A DNA stretch of 64,000 bases from Tropicimonas isoalkanivorans (GTDB lineage Bacteria > Pseudomonadota > Alphaproteobacteria > Rhodobacterales > Rhodobacteraceae): the NCBI RefSeq assembly GCF_900112335.1, contig NZ_FOLG01000002.1:344810-408809 (forward strand), in the 5' to 3' direction. A program made the translations under genes and the position numbers. Positions 37,570 to 46,450 of the stretch are shown piece by piece; positions within the stretch are counted from its first letter, which is position 1, and each line of letters starts with the position of its first letter. The notes under the pieces were generated by a model that was given only the letters and a program-made list of their open reading frames with translations, searched no databases and was not told the origin of the DNA.

Positions 37570-38277
37570 CTATTGCCGACTGACGACCAGATAGCCCCGC
37601 GACCGGCCGTCATTGTCGGAATCGGGCGTGTTCATCGCATCGAATAGCGCCGCCGCCCCGACCCATACGGGCGGGTACTTGTAGCGCGTGACGTCGAGGA
37701 TGAGGAAGCTGTCCGTATCTTCGTCGTAGGCAGCCAGCGGCGAGATGTGACCGCCCTTTTCCTGGCCGATGGCAGACCGAAGGTAATTCACCAGCAGGAA
37801 ACTCTCGCCGTCCTCGATGCTGTCGATGGCGGTCTGGCGGAAGTCGTCCAGCGCGCTGTCTTCCGCGTGGACTGCCTCCGCCGACACCGAATGCGCTTGG
37901 AACATGCCCGCCAGTTCATCCAGCGTCAGGCCCGCGCGCTCGATCACGGCGCGCGGCTTCACGGCTTCAGTCGCTGGGGTGAAGACGTTCTCCTGATCGA
38001 ACAACCCGAGCCCCAGCGTCATATCCGACGCGGGCCGGGGCACCTCCAGCGCGTTCAGGACCATGGCGATGGACGCCGGCCCGCAGAAGGCCGGATGCAC
38101 CTGGTTGGTGAAATGGATCGCCAGATCGAAGTAATCCGCGTTCGCCTCCGACTGCATCAGCAGCGCCTCTCCCGGGGCGCTGTTGAGCGCCACCAGTCCC
38201 TCAGGCATCGGCAGGGTTTCGGCTGCGGCGGGCAGCACCGTGGAGAGCAGGAAAAGACCGGTAAGCAGGGGACGCAC
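37570..38277 (-). CDS. Phytochelatin-synthase-family cysteine peptidase, secreted
   Basis: 235 residues with an N-terminal signal peptide (VRPLLTGLFLLSTVLPAAAE). The phytochelatin synthase papain-like triad is visible: Cys65 in NQVHPAFCGPASIAMVLNAL, His177 in EKGGHISPLAAYD and Asp195 in FLILDVTRY. Prokaryotic members usually only cut glycine from glutathione and rarely extend it to phytochelatin; here a periplasmic location is implied. The start is GTG at 38277, five bases after AGGGAGG; upstream in-frame codons are unlikely. It lies between cobS and the CYTH-CHAD gene on the same strand. Confidence 0.87.
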   Translation of the reverse strand: MRPLLTGLFLLSTVLPAAAETLPMPEGLVALNSAPGEALLMQSEANADYFDLAIHFTNQVHPAFCGPASIAMVLNALEVPRPASDMTLGLGLFDQENVFTPATEAVKPRAVIERAGLTLDELAGMFQAHSVSAEAVHAEDSALDDFRQTAIDSIEDGESFLLVNYLRSAIGQEKGGHISPLAAYDEDTDSFLILDVTRYKYPPVWVGAAALFDAMNTPDSDNDGRSRGYLVVSRQ

Positions 38278-38370
38278 AGTGACCTCCCTGAAATGAGGGT
38301 TCAAAACGGATGAAGTATCGGGCGATGATACCGTTTCGGCCCACATCTGGCAACGCGGCCCGGGCTGCGG

Positions 38371-39354
38371 TCAGGCGAGCGCGGTGCTCACGGCGCTTTC
38401 CGGCAATTCCTCGTCGAAACAGCGCTGGTAGAACTCCGCCACCGTCTGCCGTTCCAGCTCGTCACATTTATTGAGGAAGGTCAGCCGGAAGGCATAGCCA
38501 ACCGAGCGGAAGATCATCGCGTTCTGCGCCCAGTTAATCACGGTCCGCGGGCTCATCACGGTCGACAGCTCGCCGTTCATGAAGGCCGTGCGCGTCAGGT
38601 CGGCCACCGTCACCATCTGGCCCACCGTCCGGCGGCCCTTCTCGGTGTTGTAGGTCGGCGCCTTGGACAGCACGATAGCGGTTTCGGCGTCGTGGCTGAG
38701 ATAGTTGAGCGTCGCCACCAGGGACCAGCGGTCCATCTGCGCCTGGTTGATTTGCTGCGTGCCGTGGTAGAGGCCCGTCGTATCGCCCAGGCCCACCGTG
38801 TTGGAGGTCGCGAACAGCCGGAAATAGGGGTTCGGCGTGATGATCTCGTTCTGGTCGAGCAGCGTGAGCTTGCCGTCATGCTCCAGCACGCGCTGAATGA
38901 CGAACATCACGTCGGCACGGCCCGCATCGTATTCGTCGAAGACGATAGCCACGGGGTGGCGCAGAGCCCACGGCAGGATGCCCTCGTGGAACTCGGTCAC
39001 CTGCTTGCCCTCACGCAGCTTGATGGCGTCTTTCCCGATCAGGTCGATCCGGGAGATGTGACTGTCGAGGTTCACACGCGCGGTCGGCCACTTGAGCCGG
39101 GCCGCGACCTGCTCGATGTGGGTCGACTTCCCGGTACCGTGATAGCCCTGGATCATCACCCGGCGATTGTGGGCAAAACCGGCAAGGATCGCGAGCGTCG
39201 TGTCGGGATCGAACTTGTAGGTCGTGTCGATCTCCGGCACGCGGTCGGCCGTGTCGGCGAAGCCCTTCACCACCATGTCGGTGTCGATACCGAAGGTTTC
39301 GCGCACCGATATTTCTTCGGTGGGCTTGGCATGGGGATCGACGTGGGCTTCCAT
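38371..39354 (-). CDS. cobS: Cobaltochelatase subunit CobS (AAA+ ATPase)
   Basis: 327 residues, full length. MoxR-type AAA+ ATPase partner of CobT in cobalt insertion. Walker A is [10 protein letters not shown] (residues about 74-83), Walker [12 protein letters not shown], and sensor-like [12 protein letters not shown]; the N-terminus [19 protein letters not shown] is typical of CobS. The ATG at 39354 opens the conserved [17 protein letters not shown]. The J-domain gene upstream is the usual neighbour of cobS in Rhodobacterales; cobT is not adjacent. Confidence 0.94.
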   Translation of the reverse strand: MEAHVDPHAKPTEEISVRETFGIDTDMVVKGFADTADRVPEIDTTYKFDPDTTLAILAGFAHNRRVMIQGYHGTGKSTHIEQVAARLKWPTARVNLDSHISRIDLIGKDAIKLREGKQVTEFHEGILPWALRHPVAIVFDEYDAGRADVMFVIQRVLEHDGKLTLLDQNEIITPNPYFRLFATSNTVGLGDTTGLYHGTQQINQAQMDRWSLVATLNYLSHDAETAIVLSKAPTYNTEKGRRTVGQMVTVADLTRTAFMNGELSTVMSPRTVINWAQNAMIFRSVGYAFRLTFLNKCDELERQTVAEFYQRCFDEELPESAVSTALA

Positions 39355-39626
39355 GTTCCTGCTCCTCGCAATTGCCGGACGCCCGGCGGGACGGGCCAGA
39401 AGCGGGGATGCACCATATCTGAGAGGGGTGCAAGAGCGGCGGGCAAATCGTGCCGCGCACAGGCCTGTATCCGGCGACACGTGCATTGATGGCGGGCAGA
39501 CGGGGGTTTGGATTTTCGAATTCGGGACGTGCGCTGCCCGCGCCCCGGACCCACGACAGGCTTCCCCTACGGCACCTTTGAGGTCACAGTAGGCACGGCA
39601 GGCAGCGGAACGTCAGGGAGAGCAAG

Positions 39627-40112
39627 ATGAGCATCGCGGGGTCCGGTCATTCGTCCACAGGATCGTCGGCGCGCGGCGTGGTCGCGGCGATGATGGCGCT
39701 CGTCATGGCGCTGCTGGTCCTGACGATGATGCTGGAGGACAGGACCGACGACCTTTCGCAGGTGGAAGGCCTGGGAAGCTTCGTTGCGGGCCAGATCGCG
39801 ACGCAGGCGTTTGCGGGGGCGATCTGCGGCTGGCTCCTCGCCACGTTCTTCGGCCGTTCTGGCGGCGTCGGATGGGTCTTGTCGGTGCTCGGCGGGCTCC
39901 TGGTGACGCTACTGGCCGGAGCCCTTGCCGGCGTGCTGCAGAGCCTTCCCGAGATATTGAGCGAAGGGCTCGCGCTGACCGAAGCTTTGAAGGTTGCGGT
40001 CGGGCTGCTGGTCGTGATTTTCGCCTCTGCGGGGCGGCCAATGGTCGCCGTCGGGTGGCTCGCGCTCATCCTGCTCACGCATGTACTTGCTGCCCGGCAG
40101 CGGCGCGGCTGA
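39627..40112 (+). CDS. Hypothetical four-helix membrane protein
   Basis: 161 residues, unrecognised. About four hydrophobic segments: ARGVVAAMMALVMALLVLTM, AGQIATQAFAGAICGWLLAT, WVLSVLGGLLVTLLAGALAG and a C-terminal LLVVIFASAGRPMVAVGWLA, ending in Arg-rich ARQRRG. GGGAGAG precedes the ATG. It lies on the plus strand between cobS and the J-domain gene, opposite to both, and converges with the latter with 41 bp between. Confidence 0.6.
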   Translation: MSIAGSGHSSTGSSARGVVAAMMALVMALLVLTMMLEDRTDDLSQVEGLGSFVAGQIATQAFAGAICGWLLATFFGRSGGVGWVLSVLGGLLVTLLAGALAGVLQSLPEILSEGLALTEALKVAVGLLVVIFASAGRPMVAVGWLALILLTHVLAARQRRG

Positions 40113-40153
40113 TCCCCGCGACCGCTCCGCCGGCTCCGGCATGGCGCCGCCGA

Positions 40154-40783
40154 TCAGTCCCGAAAGTTTCGGCTTTCCTTGATCTGATCCCAGGCCCAGA
40201 CGACCTCCTGCAAGCGCTCCTCGTCCGAGCGGTCGCCGCCGTTCATGTCCGGGTGGAGAATCTTGATGAGCGCCTTGTAGGACTTGCGGACCTCCGTCTT
40301 CGTCCAGGTGTCCTTCGCGTCCAGGATTTCCAGCGCCCGACGCTCCGTCGGCGGCAGTCGCCGCCCGGCACCGGCCCTGTTGCCGGGGTTTCGCGTTGCA
40401 TTCTCGCCCAGAACCTGATGCGCGTCGTCGATCCCGAGCCGTGCCCATGCCCGTTCCTCGGCGCTCTGGCGGAACGGTTTGGTCTCCCGCCCCCAGACCT
40501 TGTCCTGGTCGACTTGCGCCTGGAACTCCTCCTCGGTCGTGCCGTCGAAGAAGTTCCACTTCAGATTGTACTCGCGGACGTGGTCCTTGCAGAACCAGTA
40601 ATAGTCATCCAGCGAATCCGGTGATTTCGGCGCGCGATACTGCCCGGCTTCCTCGCAGCCCGGCGCTTCGCATTGGCGCTGCGATGTCTCGAAAGCGCCA
40701 GACATGCCTCGCTTCCCCCGCGAACGCTTTCGCTTGTCACTCTTCACCCGTATGTCAAAGCCGAAAGGATCTGGTTTCGCCAT
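40154..40783 (-). CDS. J-domain co-chaperone (DnaJ-like)
   Basis: 209 residues. Unlike classical DnaJ, the J domain is at the C-terminus (about 140-209), with the HPD motif in KILHPDMNGGDRSDEERL. The N-terminal half has cysteines at RQCEAPGCEEAGQYR and WFCKDHVREYN, in a CxxxxC...CxxH arrangement that may bind a metal. It would stimulate a DnaK ATPase on a specific client. Its place upstream of cobS is recurrent in Rhodobacterales, but the client is unknown. Confidence 0.88.
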   Translation of the reverse strand: MAKPDPFGFDIRVKSDKRKRSRGKRGMSGAFETSQRQCEAPGCEEAGQYRAPKSPDSLDDYYWFCKDHVREYNLKWNFFDGTTEEEFQAQVDQDKVWGRETKPFRQSAEERAWARLGIDDAHQVLGENATRNPGNRAGAGRRLPPTERRALEILDAKDTWTKTEVRKSYKALIKILHPDMNGGDRSDEERLQEVVWAWDQIKESRNFRD

Positions 40784-40889
40784 GGTTCGGCTCCTTTCAC
40801 GAAATCTGCGCCCCGTCCGGGTTCTTTCCGACTCGGACGCGGTAGTCTAGTCTCCCGAACGGGGCTCTAACAGGGGGTGATCTCAGAAA

Positions 40890-41147
40890 ATGCCGGTCCG
40901 CGATGAAATTGCGAAATCCCTCAACGACGCCTTCGCGCCGCGAGAGTTGGAAGTGATCGACGACAGCGAAAAGCACCGCGGCCATGCGGGTTACCGCGAG
41001 GGGGGAGAGACCCATTTCCAGGTGCGCATCGCTGCGCCGGTCTTCGCCGACATGACGAGACTGGCGCGGCACAGGGCGGTTCACGATGCCCTCGGTCCGG
41101 ACCTCATTGGCCGGATTCATGCGTTGGCCCTCGATATCTCGGCCTGA
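40890..41147 (+). CDS. bolA: BolA-family protein
   Basis: 85 residues, a complete BolA/KH-like fold: REIAKSL-type first helix (MPVRDEIAKSLNDAFAPREL), the HxxH-like loop SEKHRGHAGYREGGETHFQV, and HRAVHDALGPDLIGRIHALA. BolA proteins work with monothiol glutaredoxins in iron-sulfur handling and envelope stress. There is no cysteine, so ligand binding would be through His. It is divergent from the J-domain gene, 106 bp apart. Confidence 0.92.
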   Translation: MPVRDEIAKSLNDAFAPRELEVIDDSEKHRGHAGYREGGETHFQVRIAAPVFADMTRLARHRAVHDALGPDLIGRIHALALDISA

Positions 41148-41271
41148 CGGCACGGGCGGCCGTTGAAGGCCCGCCCGCCGCACAAGCGAAGCCCGGCGTT
41201 CGACCGGTCCCGCTATCCCCGACGGCGGCGCAGCCATACTTTGCCGGACCGTTTTGCGCAAAGGGAGGCAG

Positions 41272-42642
41272 ATGACGATCGCCGCCGCCATTTCCGAGCT
41301 TGCCGGTTTCTTGGGAGACCGGTTGAGCCGCGCGGAGCGGGACCTCTTCGGCCATGGCCGCCCCAAAAACCGTGCCCCGTTCCTGCCTCCCGATGCCGTG
41401 GCCTACCCGGAGACCACGCGCGAGGTTGCACGGATCGTCACTGCCTGCGCGGCGCAGGGCTGCCCGGTCATTGGCCGGGGCATGGGCACGTCGCCGGAGG
41501 GCCATTCCCAAGCCATGCGAGGCGGTGTCTGCGTGGATTTCAGCCGAATGAACCGGATCGTGGAGGTCAATCATGCTGACATGGACGTGGTGGTCCAGCC
41601 CGGACTGACGCAGGAGATCCTGAACCGCCACCTGCAAAGCACGGGTCTGTTCTTTCCGGTCGAACCCGGTACCAATGCGTCACTCGGAGGCATGGCGGCA
41701 ACGCGGGCGGGCGGGATCGCGACGGTGCGATACGGCTCAATGGCAGACAACGTTCTGGCCCTGCAGGCGGTGTTGGCCGACGGGCGCGTAATCCGCACGG
41801 GAGCGCGGGCGCGGACGCCAGCCGCCGGCTACGACCTGACGCGTTTGCTCGTCGGCTCCGAAGGAACGCTGGGGCTGATCACGGAACTGACGCTTCGGCT
41901 GTGCGGGCAGCCGGAAAAGATCTCCGCGGCGGTCTGTGCCTTTGACAGGATGCGAGACGCCATCGACATGGCCACCGCCGCCATAACCTACTCTATTCCC
42001 GTGGCACGGCTTGAGTTGCTCGATTCCGCCACGGTGGCGGCAGTCAACGCCTATGCCGGTCTCTCGTTGGAGCAGAAGCCTCATCTGCTGGTGGAGTTCC
42101 ATGGCTTCCAGCAATCCGTCGCGGAAGATGCGGCACGGTTCGCCGAACTGGTGGACGACATGGGGGGACGCATCTTTCGGTGGCCTGCCCTCGCCGAGGA
42201 CCGCGCCGCCCTCTGGGCGATACGTCAGAACGCCTACTACGCGCTTCTCGCGAGCCGTACGGGGACCCGAGCCGTCGCGATAGACCTGAGCGTTCCACTT
42301 TCGCGCCTGCGTGACGCCGTTGAGGAAATACGGGCGGAGATCGCTGCGAGTCCGATCCCAGGGCCAATGCTGGGCCACGTGGGCGTCGGCCACGTTCAGG
42401 TCCTCCTTTTGGTGCGCGATCAGGTGCCGGGAGAGGTCGAGGCGGCGTCGGTCCTCGCCCGCCACATCGTGGAGCGCGCCTTGCGCCTCGGTGGCACAGT
42501 ATTGGGAGATCACGGGCTGGACGGCCTCTCGGACATGGCAGCACAACATGGGCCGGGGTGGGATGTGATGGGCGAGATCAAGCGAGCGCTCGATCCTCTG
42601 GGGATTCTCAATCCGGGTAAGGTGGTGCCGCTGCCGCATTGA
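41272..42642 (+). CDS. FAD-linked oxidase (D-lactate dehydrogenase/GlcD-like)
   Basis: 456 residues. A PCMH-type FAD-binding domain (VIGRGMGTSPEGHSQAMRGG, PGTNASLGGMAATRAGGIAT, LLVGSEGTLGLITELTLRL) is followed by a cap and the C-terminal FAD oxidase domain, with PGPMLGHVGVGHVQVLLLV and GTVLGDHGLDGLS in place of the usual HxGDGNxH and GTxxGEHG motifs. It belongs with D-lactate or glycolate dehydrogenases that feed electrons to a carrier; substrate is uncertain. The ATG at 41272 has AAGGGAGG upstream. It follows bolA by 124 bp. Confidence 0.87.
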   Translation: MTIAAAISELAGFLGDRLSRAERDLFGHGRPKNRAPFLPPDAVAYPETTREVARIVTACAAQGCPVIGRGMGTSPEGHSQAMRGGVCVDFSRMNRIVEVNHADMDVVVQPGLTQEILNRHLQSTGLFFPVEPGTNASLGGMAATRAGGIATVRYGSMADNVLALQAVLADGRVIRTGARARTPAAGYDLTRLLVGSEGTLGLITELTLRLCGQPEKISAAVCAFDRMRDAIDMATAAITYSIPVARLELLDSATVAAVNAYAGLSLEQKPHLLVEFHGFQQSVAEDAARFAELVDDMGGRIFRWPALAEDRAALWAIRQNAYYALLASRTGTRAVAIDLSVPLSRLRDAVEEIRAEIAASPIPGPMLGHVGVGHVQVLLLVRDQVPGEVEAASVLARHIVERALRLGGTVLGDHGLDGLSDMAAQHGPGWDVMGEIKRALDPLGILNPGKVVPLPH

Positions 42643-42670
42643 GAAACGGCTCGATGGTTGCGGAGACGGG

Positions 42671-42740
42671 CGGGGGGCTGTCTGCCCCCCGCGCGCCCCG
42701 TACCGGGGCGCCCCCCCGAGGGTATTTGACCAACAAGAAG
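42671..42740 (+). terminator. Double hairpin with conserved GGGTATTTG tail after the FAD oxidase
   Basis: Two perfect 8-bp hairpins follow each other: CGGGGGGC/GCCCCCCG (42671-42691) and GCGCCCCG/CGGGGCGC (42693-42711). A tail reading CCCCCCGAGGGTATTTGACC continues to 42740. The same kind of tail, CCTCCGGCGGGGATATTTT, follows the hairpin after bamD. It acts most likely as terminator for the plus-strand oxidase and also lies just beyond the convergent recN. Confidence 0.6.
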
Positions 42741-42752
42741 CCGGACGGTTTT

Positions 42753-44402
42753 TTACCGATCCAGAAGCGCACGCGCCGCCGCGCGCGCTTCCTCGGTCAC
42801 GCGGTCGCCAGCCAGCATTCGGGCCAGTTCGTCGACACGTGCGGCTGGGTCCAGCGGTGTGACTGTGGAGAGCGTTGCATCCCCTGCGACACGCTTTTCG
42901 ACGCGCCAGTGGTGGCCGCCCAGGGCAGCGACCTGTGGAGAATGGGTGACGATGAGGACCTGCGCCCGTTCGGCAAGCGTCGCGAGCCGGCGGCCGACGG
43001 CATCGGCCGTCGCCCCACCGACACCGCGGTCGATCTCGTCGAATATCATCGTCATCCCGTGGCTCTCACCCATCAGGCAAACCTTCAACGCGAGTAGGAA
43101 TCGCGACAGTTCGCCGCCAGAAGCAATGCGGTTCAAGGGGCCGGAAGGGGCACCGGGGTTGGTCGCTACCGTGAACTGTACCGCGTCCTGACCGTCGGGT
43201 CCTGGATCGGCTGGCGTGATTTCCGTCGTGAAAACGGCCCGTTCCATCTTGAGCGGTGCAAGCTCGACCGCCATGGCGGCGTCCAGCCGCTTGGCGGCGG
43301 TTCGGCGGATCTCGCTCAGGCGATCACAGGCCGCAGCGTGCTCCGCCTCCGCTGCCGTTTTTGCGGCCTTCAGATCTGCAAGATCGCCCGCCCCGGCGTC
43401 CAGCGCCGCGAGCTTGCTGCGAAGGACGTCTGTCCTGTCGGCCAGGTCGTCGGGCTGGACCTTGTGTTTGCGGGCCATCTCGCGGATTGCGAACAGACGG
43501 TCGGCCACACGGTCCAGTTCCGACGGATCGAAGGCGAGGCTTTCCACACAATCCGCGATGCCTTGCTCCGCCTCCGCCAGGGCTTCCAGCGCCCGTCCGA
43601 GAGCAGCGGAAGGCGCATCGAGTCGGCCGTCCACGTGCTCCGCCGCTCCATCGATCCAGCGCAGAGCATCGGAGACCAACCCTTCCGCTCCCTGCCCGGC
43701 CACCGCCTCGTGGGCGCGCGCGATGTCCTCACGCACCCGTTCGGCGGCCTGCATCAGACGGCGGCGTGCATCAAGTTCGGCGTCCTCGCCAGGCTCGGGC
43801 GCCAGCGCCTCCAGTTCCTTGACCGCATGGCGCAGAAAATCCTCCTCTGCCCGCAGCCCTGCAATCCTTTGCTCGGCGGCGTCCAGGGCCTGAGCCGCGG
43901 TGCGCCGCGCAGTCCAGGCCGCGCGCACTGCGTCCAGGGCACCAGCCGCGCCCGCGAATTCATCCAACAACTCGCGATGGCCCCGGGGATTGAGCAAACC
44001 GCGGTCGTCGTGCTGACCATGCAACTCCACTAAGGTCGACGAGAGTTGCCGCAACACCTCGCCGGAGGTACGCCGGTCATTGACCCAGGCCGTTTTGCGC
44101 CCGTCGGCGGTGTTTACCCGCCGCAGGATCAGTTCGTCGGCCACCGGCAGGCCCGCTTCCCGAAGGACTGCCCGCGCCGGATGCCCGTCCTCAAGGTCGA
44201 ACCAGGCCGTCACCTCACCCTGAGCCGCGCCAGCCCGGACCAGCTCGGCCCGCCCGCGCCATCCCAGCACGAAGCCGAGCGAATCCAGCAGGATCGACTT
44301 GCCCGCGCCCGTTTCACCGGTCAGCACGTTGAGACCCGACTGGAACTCGAGCTCCAGCCGGTCGATGATCAGCATGTCACGGATATCGAGCCCGCGCAGC
44401 AT
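42753..44402 (-). CDS. recN: DNA repair protein RecN
   Basis: 549 residues, full length. SMC-like ATPase recruited to double-strand breaks. Walker A is LTGETGAGKSILLDSL near the N-terminus; two coiled-coil arms lie between about 150 and 360; the C-terminal half has SGGELSRFLLALKVCL (ABC signature) and TMIFDEIDRGVGGATADAVG (Walker B). GAGGTGG precedes the ATG. It is the last gene of the long minus-strand cluster. No alphaproteobacterial LexA box was found upstream. Confidence 0.95.
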   Translation of the reverse strand: MLRGLDIRDMLIIDRLELEFQSGLNVLTGETGAGKSILLDSLGFVLGWRGRAELVRAGAAQGEVTAWFDLEDGHPARAVLREAGLPVADELILRRVNTADGRKTAWVNDRRTSGEVLRQLSSTLVELHGQHDDRGLLNPRGHRELLDEFAGAAGALDAVRAAWTARRTAAQALDAAEQRIAGLRAEEDFLRHAVKELEALAPEPGEDAELDARRRLMQAAERVREDIARAHEAVAGQGAEGLVSDALRWIDGAAEHVDGRLDAPSAALGRALEALAEAEQGIADCVESLAFDPSELDRVADRLFAIREMARKHKVQPDDLADRTDVLRSKLAALDAGAGDLADLKAAKTAAEAEHAAACDRLSEIRRTAAKRLDAAMAVELAPLKMERAVFTTEITPADPGPDGQDAVQFTVATNPGAPSGPLNRIASGGELSRFLLALKVCLMGESHGMTMIFDEIDRGVGGATADAVGRRLATLAERAQVLIVTHSPQVAALGGHHWRVEKRVAGDATLSTVTPLDPAARVDELARMLAGDRVTEEARAAARALLDR

Positions 44403-44489
44403 CCGCCCACCTCAGTTTCCAGCCCCGGTGACGCTCTTCTACCGCGCCTGCCGGCACGAACGCCAGCCGCAGGCGCACGCCGGCCGCGC

Positions 44490-44539
44490 GTCTTGTGTCC
44501 GAAAATATCCCCGCCGGAGGCACGCGCCTCAAGGCGCGT
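44490..44539 (-). terminator. Terminator-like hairpin with GGGGATATTTT tail after bamD
   Basis: On the minus strand ACGCGCC and GGCGCGT pair around TTGA (44522-44539), about 10 bp after the bamD stop, followed by GCCTCCGGCGGGGATATTTT. The tail matches the one after the FAD oxidase at 42712-42740, in sense orientation to the gene it follows. A short family of such elements recurs downstream of genes in Rhodobacterales. Confidence 0.6.
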
Positions 44540-44548
44540 TTCAACCCC

Positions 44549-45385
44549 TCAGAGCCACTGCCCGGCGACCATCTGGCGATACACCTGGTTCAGCCAGCTG
44601 TCGCCCTTTGCCTGCGCCTGCAGCCCGCGGGCGACAAGCAAGGTGTAGCTGTCCTGGTACCAAGTGGTGGAACGGAAGTTGTAGGCCAGGATCGCGCCCG
44701 CCGTCTGTGCCTCGTCCACCAACCCCAGCGAGAGATAGGCCTCCACCAGTCGGTGCAACGCTTCCGCGGTGTGCGTGGTCGTCTGGAAGTCCTCGACCAC
44801 AACCCGGAATCGATTGATCGCCGCCGAATAATGCTGCCGTTTCAAATAATAACGGCCAATCTCCATCTCCTTGGCCGCCAGGTGGTCGAAGGCCAGATCG
44901 AACTTCAGCATCGCGGACCGGGCGTATTCGCTGTCCGGGTAGAGTTCGATCACATCACGGAGGGACTGAAGCGCCTGGAAGGTGAGTCCCTGGTCCCGGC
45001 CCACCTCGTCGATCTGGTCATAATAGCTCAGCGCCAGCAGGTACTGGGCATAGGCCGCATCCTCGTCGGCTGGGTAAAAGTCGATGTAACGCTGCGCCGA
45101 GCTGCGCGAGTTCTCGTAATCCCGGTCGGTGTGATACGAGTACGCCTGCATGATCAGCGCCCGCTTGGCCCACTCCGAATACGGATAAAGCCGCTCGATC
45201 TCGCCGAAAAGCTGGGCGGCGTCGTCGGCATCGCCGTTGTTCAGGTCGTACTCGGCGCGTTTGTAGATTTCTTCGGCGGTGAAGTTCTCCAGCGGCACGC
45301 CGCGACTCGCCCCTAAACCGGGCCTGTCTCCGCACGCTGCCAGTGTCGCGACGACCGCCAAGGCCCCCAAAAGCCGGAATGTCAT
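44549..45385 (-). CDS. bamD: Outer-membrane assembly lipoprotein BamD
   Basis: About 278 residues. BamD is an essential lipoprotein of the BAM complex that inserts beta-barrels. The signal peptide MTFRLLGALAVVATLAAC has lipobox LAAC. Five TPR-like helical pairs follow, with family blocks EEIYKRAEYDLNNGDADDAA, FGEIERLYPYSEWAKRALIM, RYIDFYPADEDAAYAQYLLA and EVIGRYYLKR-like EMEIGRYYLKRQHYSAAINR. Two starts are possible: 45385 (AGG four bases upstream) and 45400 (AAGGG nine bases upstream), both giving a usable signal. It follows lpxC, behind a strong terminator. Confidence 0.92.
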   Translation of the reverse strand: MTFRLLGALAVVATLAACGDRPGLGASRGVPLENFTAEEIYKRAEYDLNNGDADDAAQLFGEIERLYPYSEWAKRALIMQAYSYHTDRDYENSRSSAQRYIDFYPADEDAAYAQYLLALSYYDQIDEVGRDQGLTFQALQSLRDVIELYPDSEYARSAMLKFDLAFDHLAAKEMEIGRYYLKRQHYSAAINRFRVVVEDFQTTTHTAEALHRLVEAYLSLGLVDEAQTAGAILAYNFRSTTWYQDSYTLLVARGLQAQAKGDSWLNQVYRQMVAGQWL

Positions 45386-45470
45386 ACTACCTGACGCCAT
45401 GCCTAGAGACCCTTGCGAATTCCCTGCCCCGGCCCCTCTCTGGAGGCTGCCGTGCAACCGTCTAGCACAG

Positions 45471-45504
45471 AAAAATCCGGTGCAAAACGGGTCTGCACCG
45501 GATT
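45471..45504 (-). terminator. Strong intrinsic terminator after lpxC
   Basis: AATCCGGTGCA and TGCACCGGATT form a perfect 11-bp stem with a 9-base loop, about 25 bp after the lpxC stop. On the minus strand the stem is followed by TTTCTGTG, directly continuing its terminal TT. It would separate lpxC from bamD. Confidence 0.8.
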
Positions 45505-45529
45505 TCCGTTCGTAAAGAAACCACTGTGT

Positions 45530-46450
45530 TCAGGCAACCTCGGCAAGATCGGCGAGACGAACGCCCACCCCAGGAAGGCGGGCCGCCATCCGAGCGTCGC
45601 TCACGGTCCATTCCGCCGCTCCCGGTGTCGCCATAAGTTCCCGCACGAGCCGGTTGGTGAGCGTGTGGCCAGCCCGAATCCCGGTATAGCGGCCAAGGAT
45701 GGGCGCTCCAGCGAGCGAGAGGTCGCCAAGGGCGTCCAGCATCTTGTGGCGCACGGGTTCGTCGGCGTGGCGCAATCCGCCGGGGCTCAGCACCTTTTCG
45801 CCCTCGACCACCACCGCGTTGTCCATCGTCCCACCAAGCGCCAACCCGTGGGCGCGCATGTATGCCACATCGGACAACCGGCAGAAGGTGCGGCTGTCGC
45901 AAAGCTCGCGCACGAAGGCGCCGTTGGCCATGTTCAGCGAATACCGTTGATGACCGATCGCGGCGTCTTCGAAATCGATCTCGAAGTCCAGGCGCAGTTC
46001 CGCGGCCGGCTCAAGGCGTGCCACCGCGTTGCCCTCGCGCACCTCCACGGGCTTGCAGACACGCAAGACCCGAAGCGGCACGTACAGACGCTGGATACCG
46101 GCTTTCAGCACCGCCCGAACGAAGGGCGCGGCGCTGCCGTCTAGGATCGGAACCTCGGGGCCGCTGACCTCGATCCGCACGTTGTGCACCCCAAGCCCCG
46201 CAAGCGCCGCCATGACATGCTCAACCGTCGAAACGGTGACACCGTCGGCGTTCACGAGCCGCGTGCAAAGCGGCACATGTTCGGTCGCATCCCACCGGGC
46301 CGGAACGATCGGGCTTCCGGTGACCGCGTCGGTACGGCGGAAAACGATGCCACTGTCGGCGGGTGCAGGCATGAGCGTGATCCGCGCCGGCCGGCCGGAA
46401 TGGAGGCCTTCGCCGATCAATGTCACCTTGGTTTTCAGGGTCGTCTGCAA
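45530..46450 (-). CDS. lpxC: UDP-3-O-acyl-N-acetylglucosamine deacetylase LpxC
   Basis: 306 residues. Zinc deacetylase that commits precursor to lipid A synthesis. Motifs: GEGLHSGRPARITL, TVEHVMAALAGLGVHN (zinc His), SAAPFVRAVLKAG, and the C-terminal DEPVRHKMLDALGDLSLAGAP with its zinc His and Asp. The start codon is TTG at 46450: MQTTLK is the conserved N-terminus and no ATG fits. GAGG lies 12 bases upstream, so initiation is probably weak. LpxC is tightly limited in cells, which suits this. It follows ftsZ behind a terminator and has its own ~240-bp upstream region. Confidence 0.95.
   Translation of the reverse strand: MQTTLKTKVTLIGEGLHSGRPARITLMPAPADSGIVFRRTDAVTGSPIVPARWDATEHVPLCTRLVNADGVTVSTVEHVMAALAGLGVHNVRIEVSGPEVPILDGSAAPFVRAVLKAGIQRLYVPLRVLRVCKPVEVREGNAVARLEPAAELRLDFEIDFEDAAIGHQRYSLNMANGAFVRELCDSRTFCRLSDVAYMRAHGLALGGTMDNAVVVEGEKVLSPGGLRHADEPVRHKMLDALGDLSLAGAPILGRYTGIRAGHTLTNRLVRELMATPGAAEWTVSDARMAARLPGVGVRLADLAEVA

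Noticed and set aside
33769-37647. 1292-codon open frame on the plus strand
   Set aside because: It runs antisense to both cobT and the CYTH-CHAD gene and across their spacer; composition is rich in Arg, Gly, His and Leu without motifs, as expected of a shadow frame.
44403-44548. SOS box upstream of recN
   Set aside because: Only one GTTC half-site is found; the alphaproteobacterial LexA consensus GTTC-N7-GTTC is not met.
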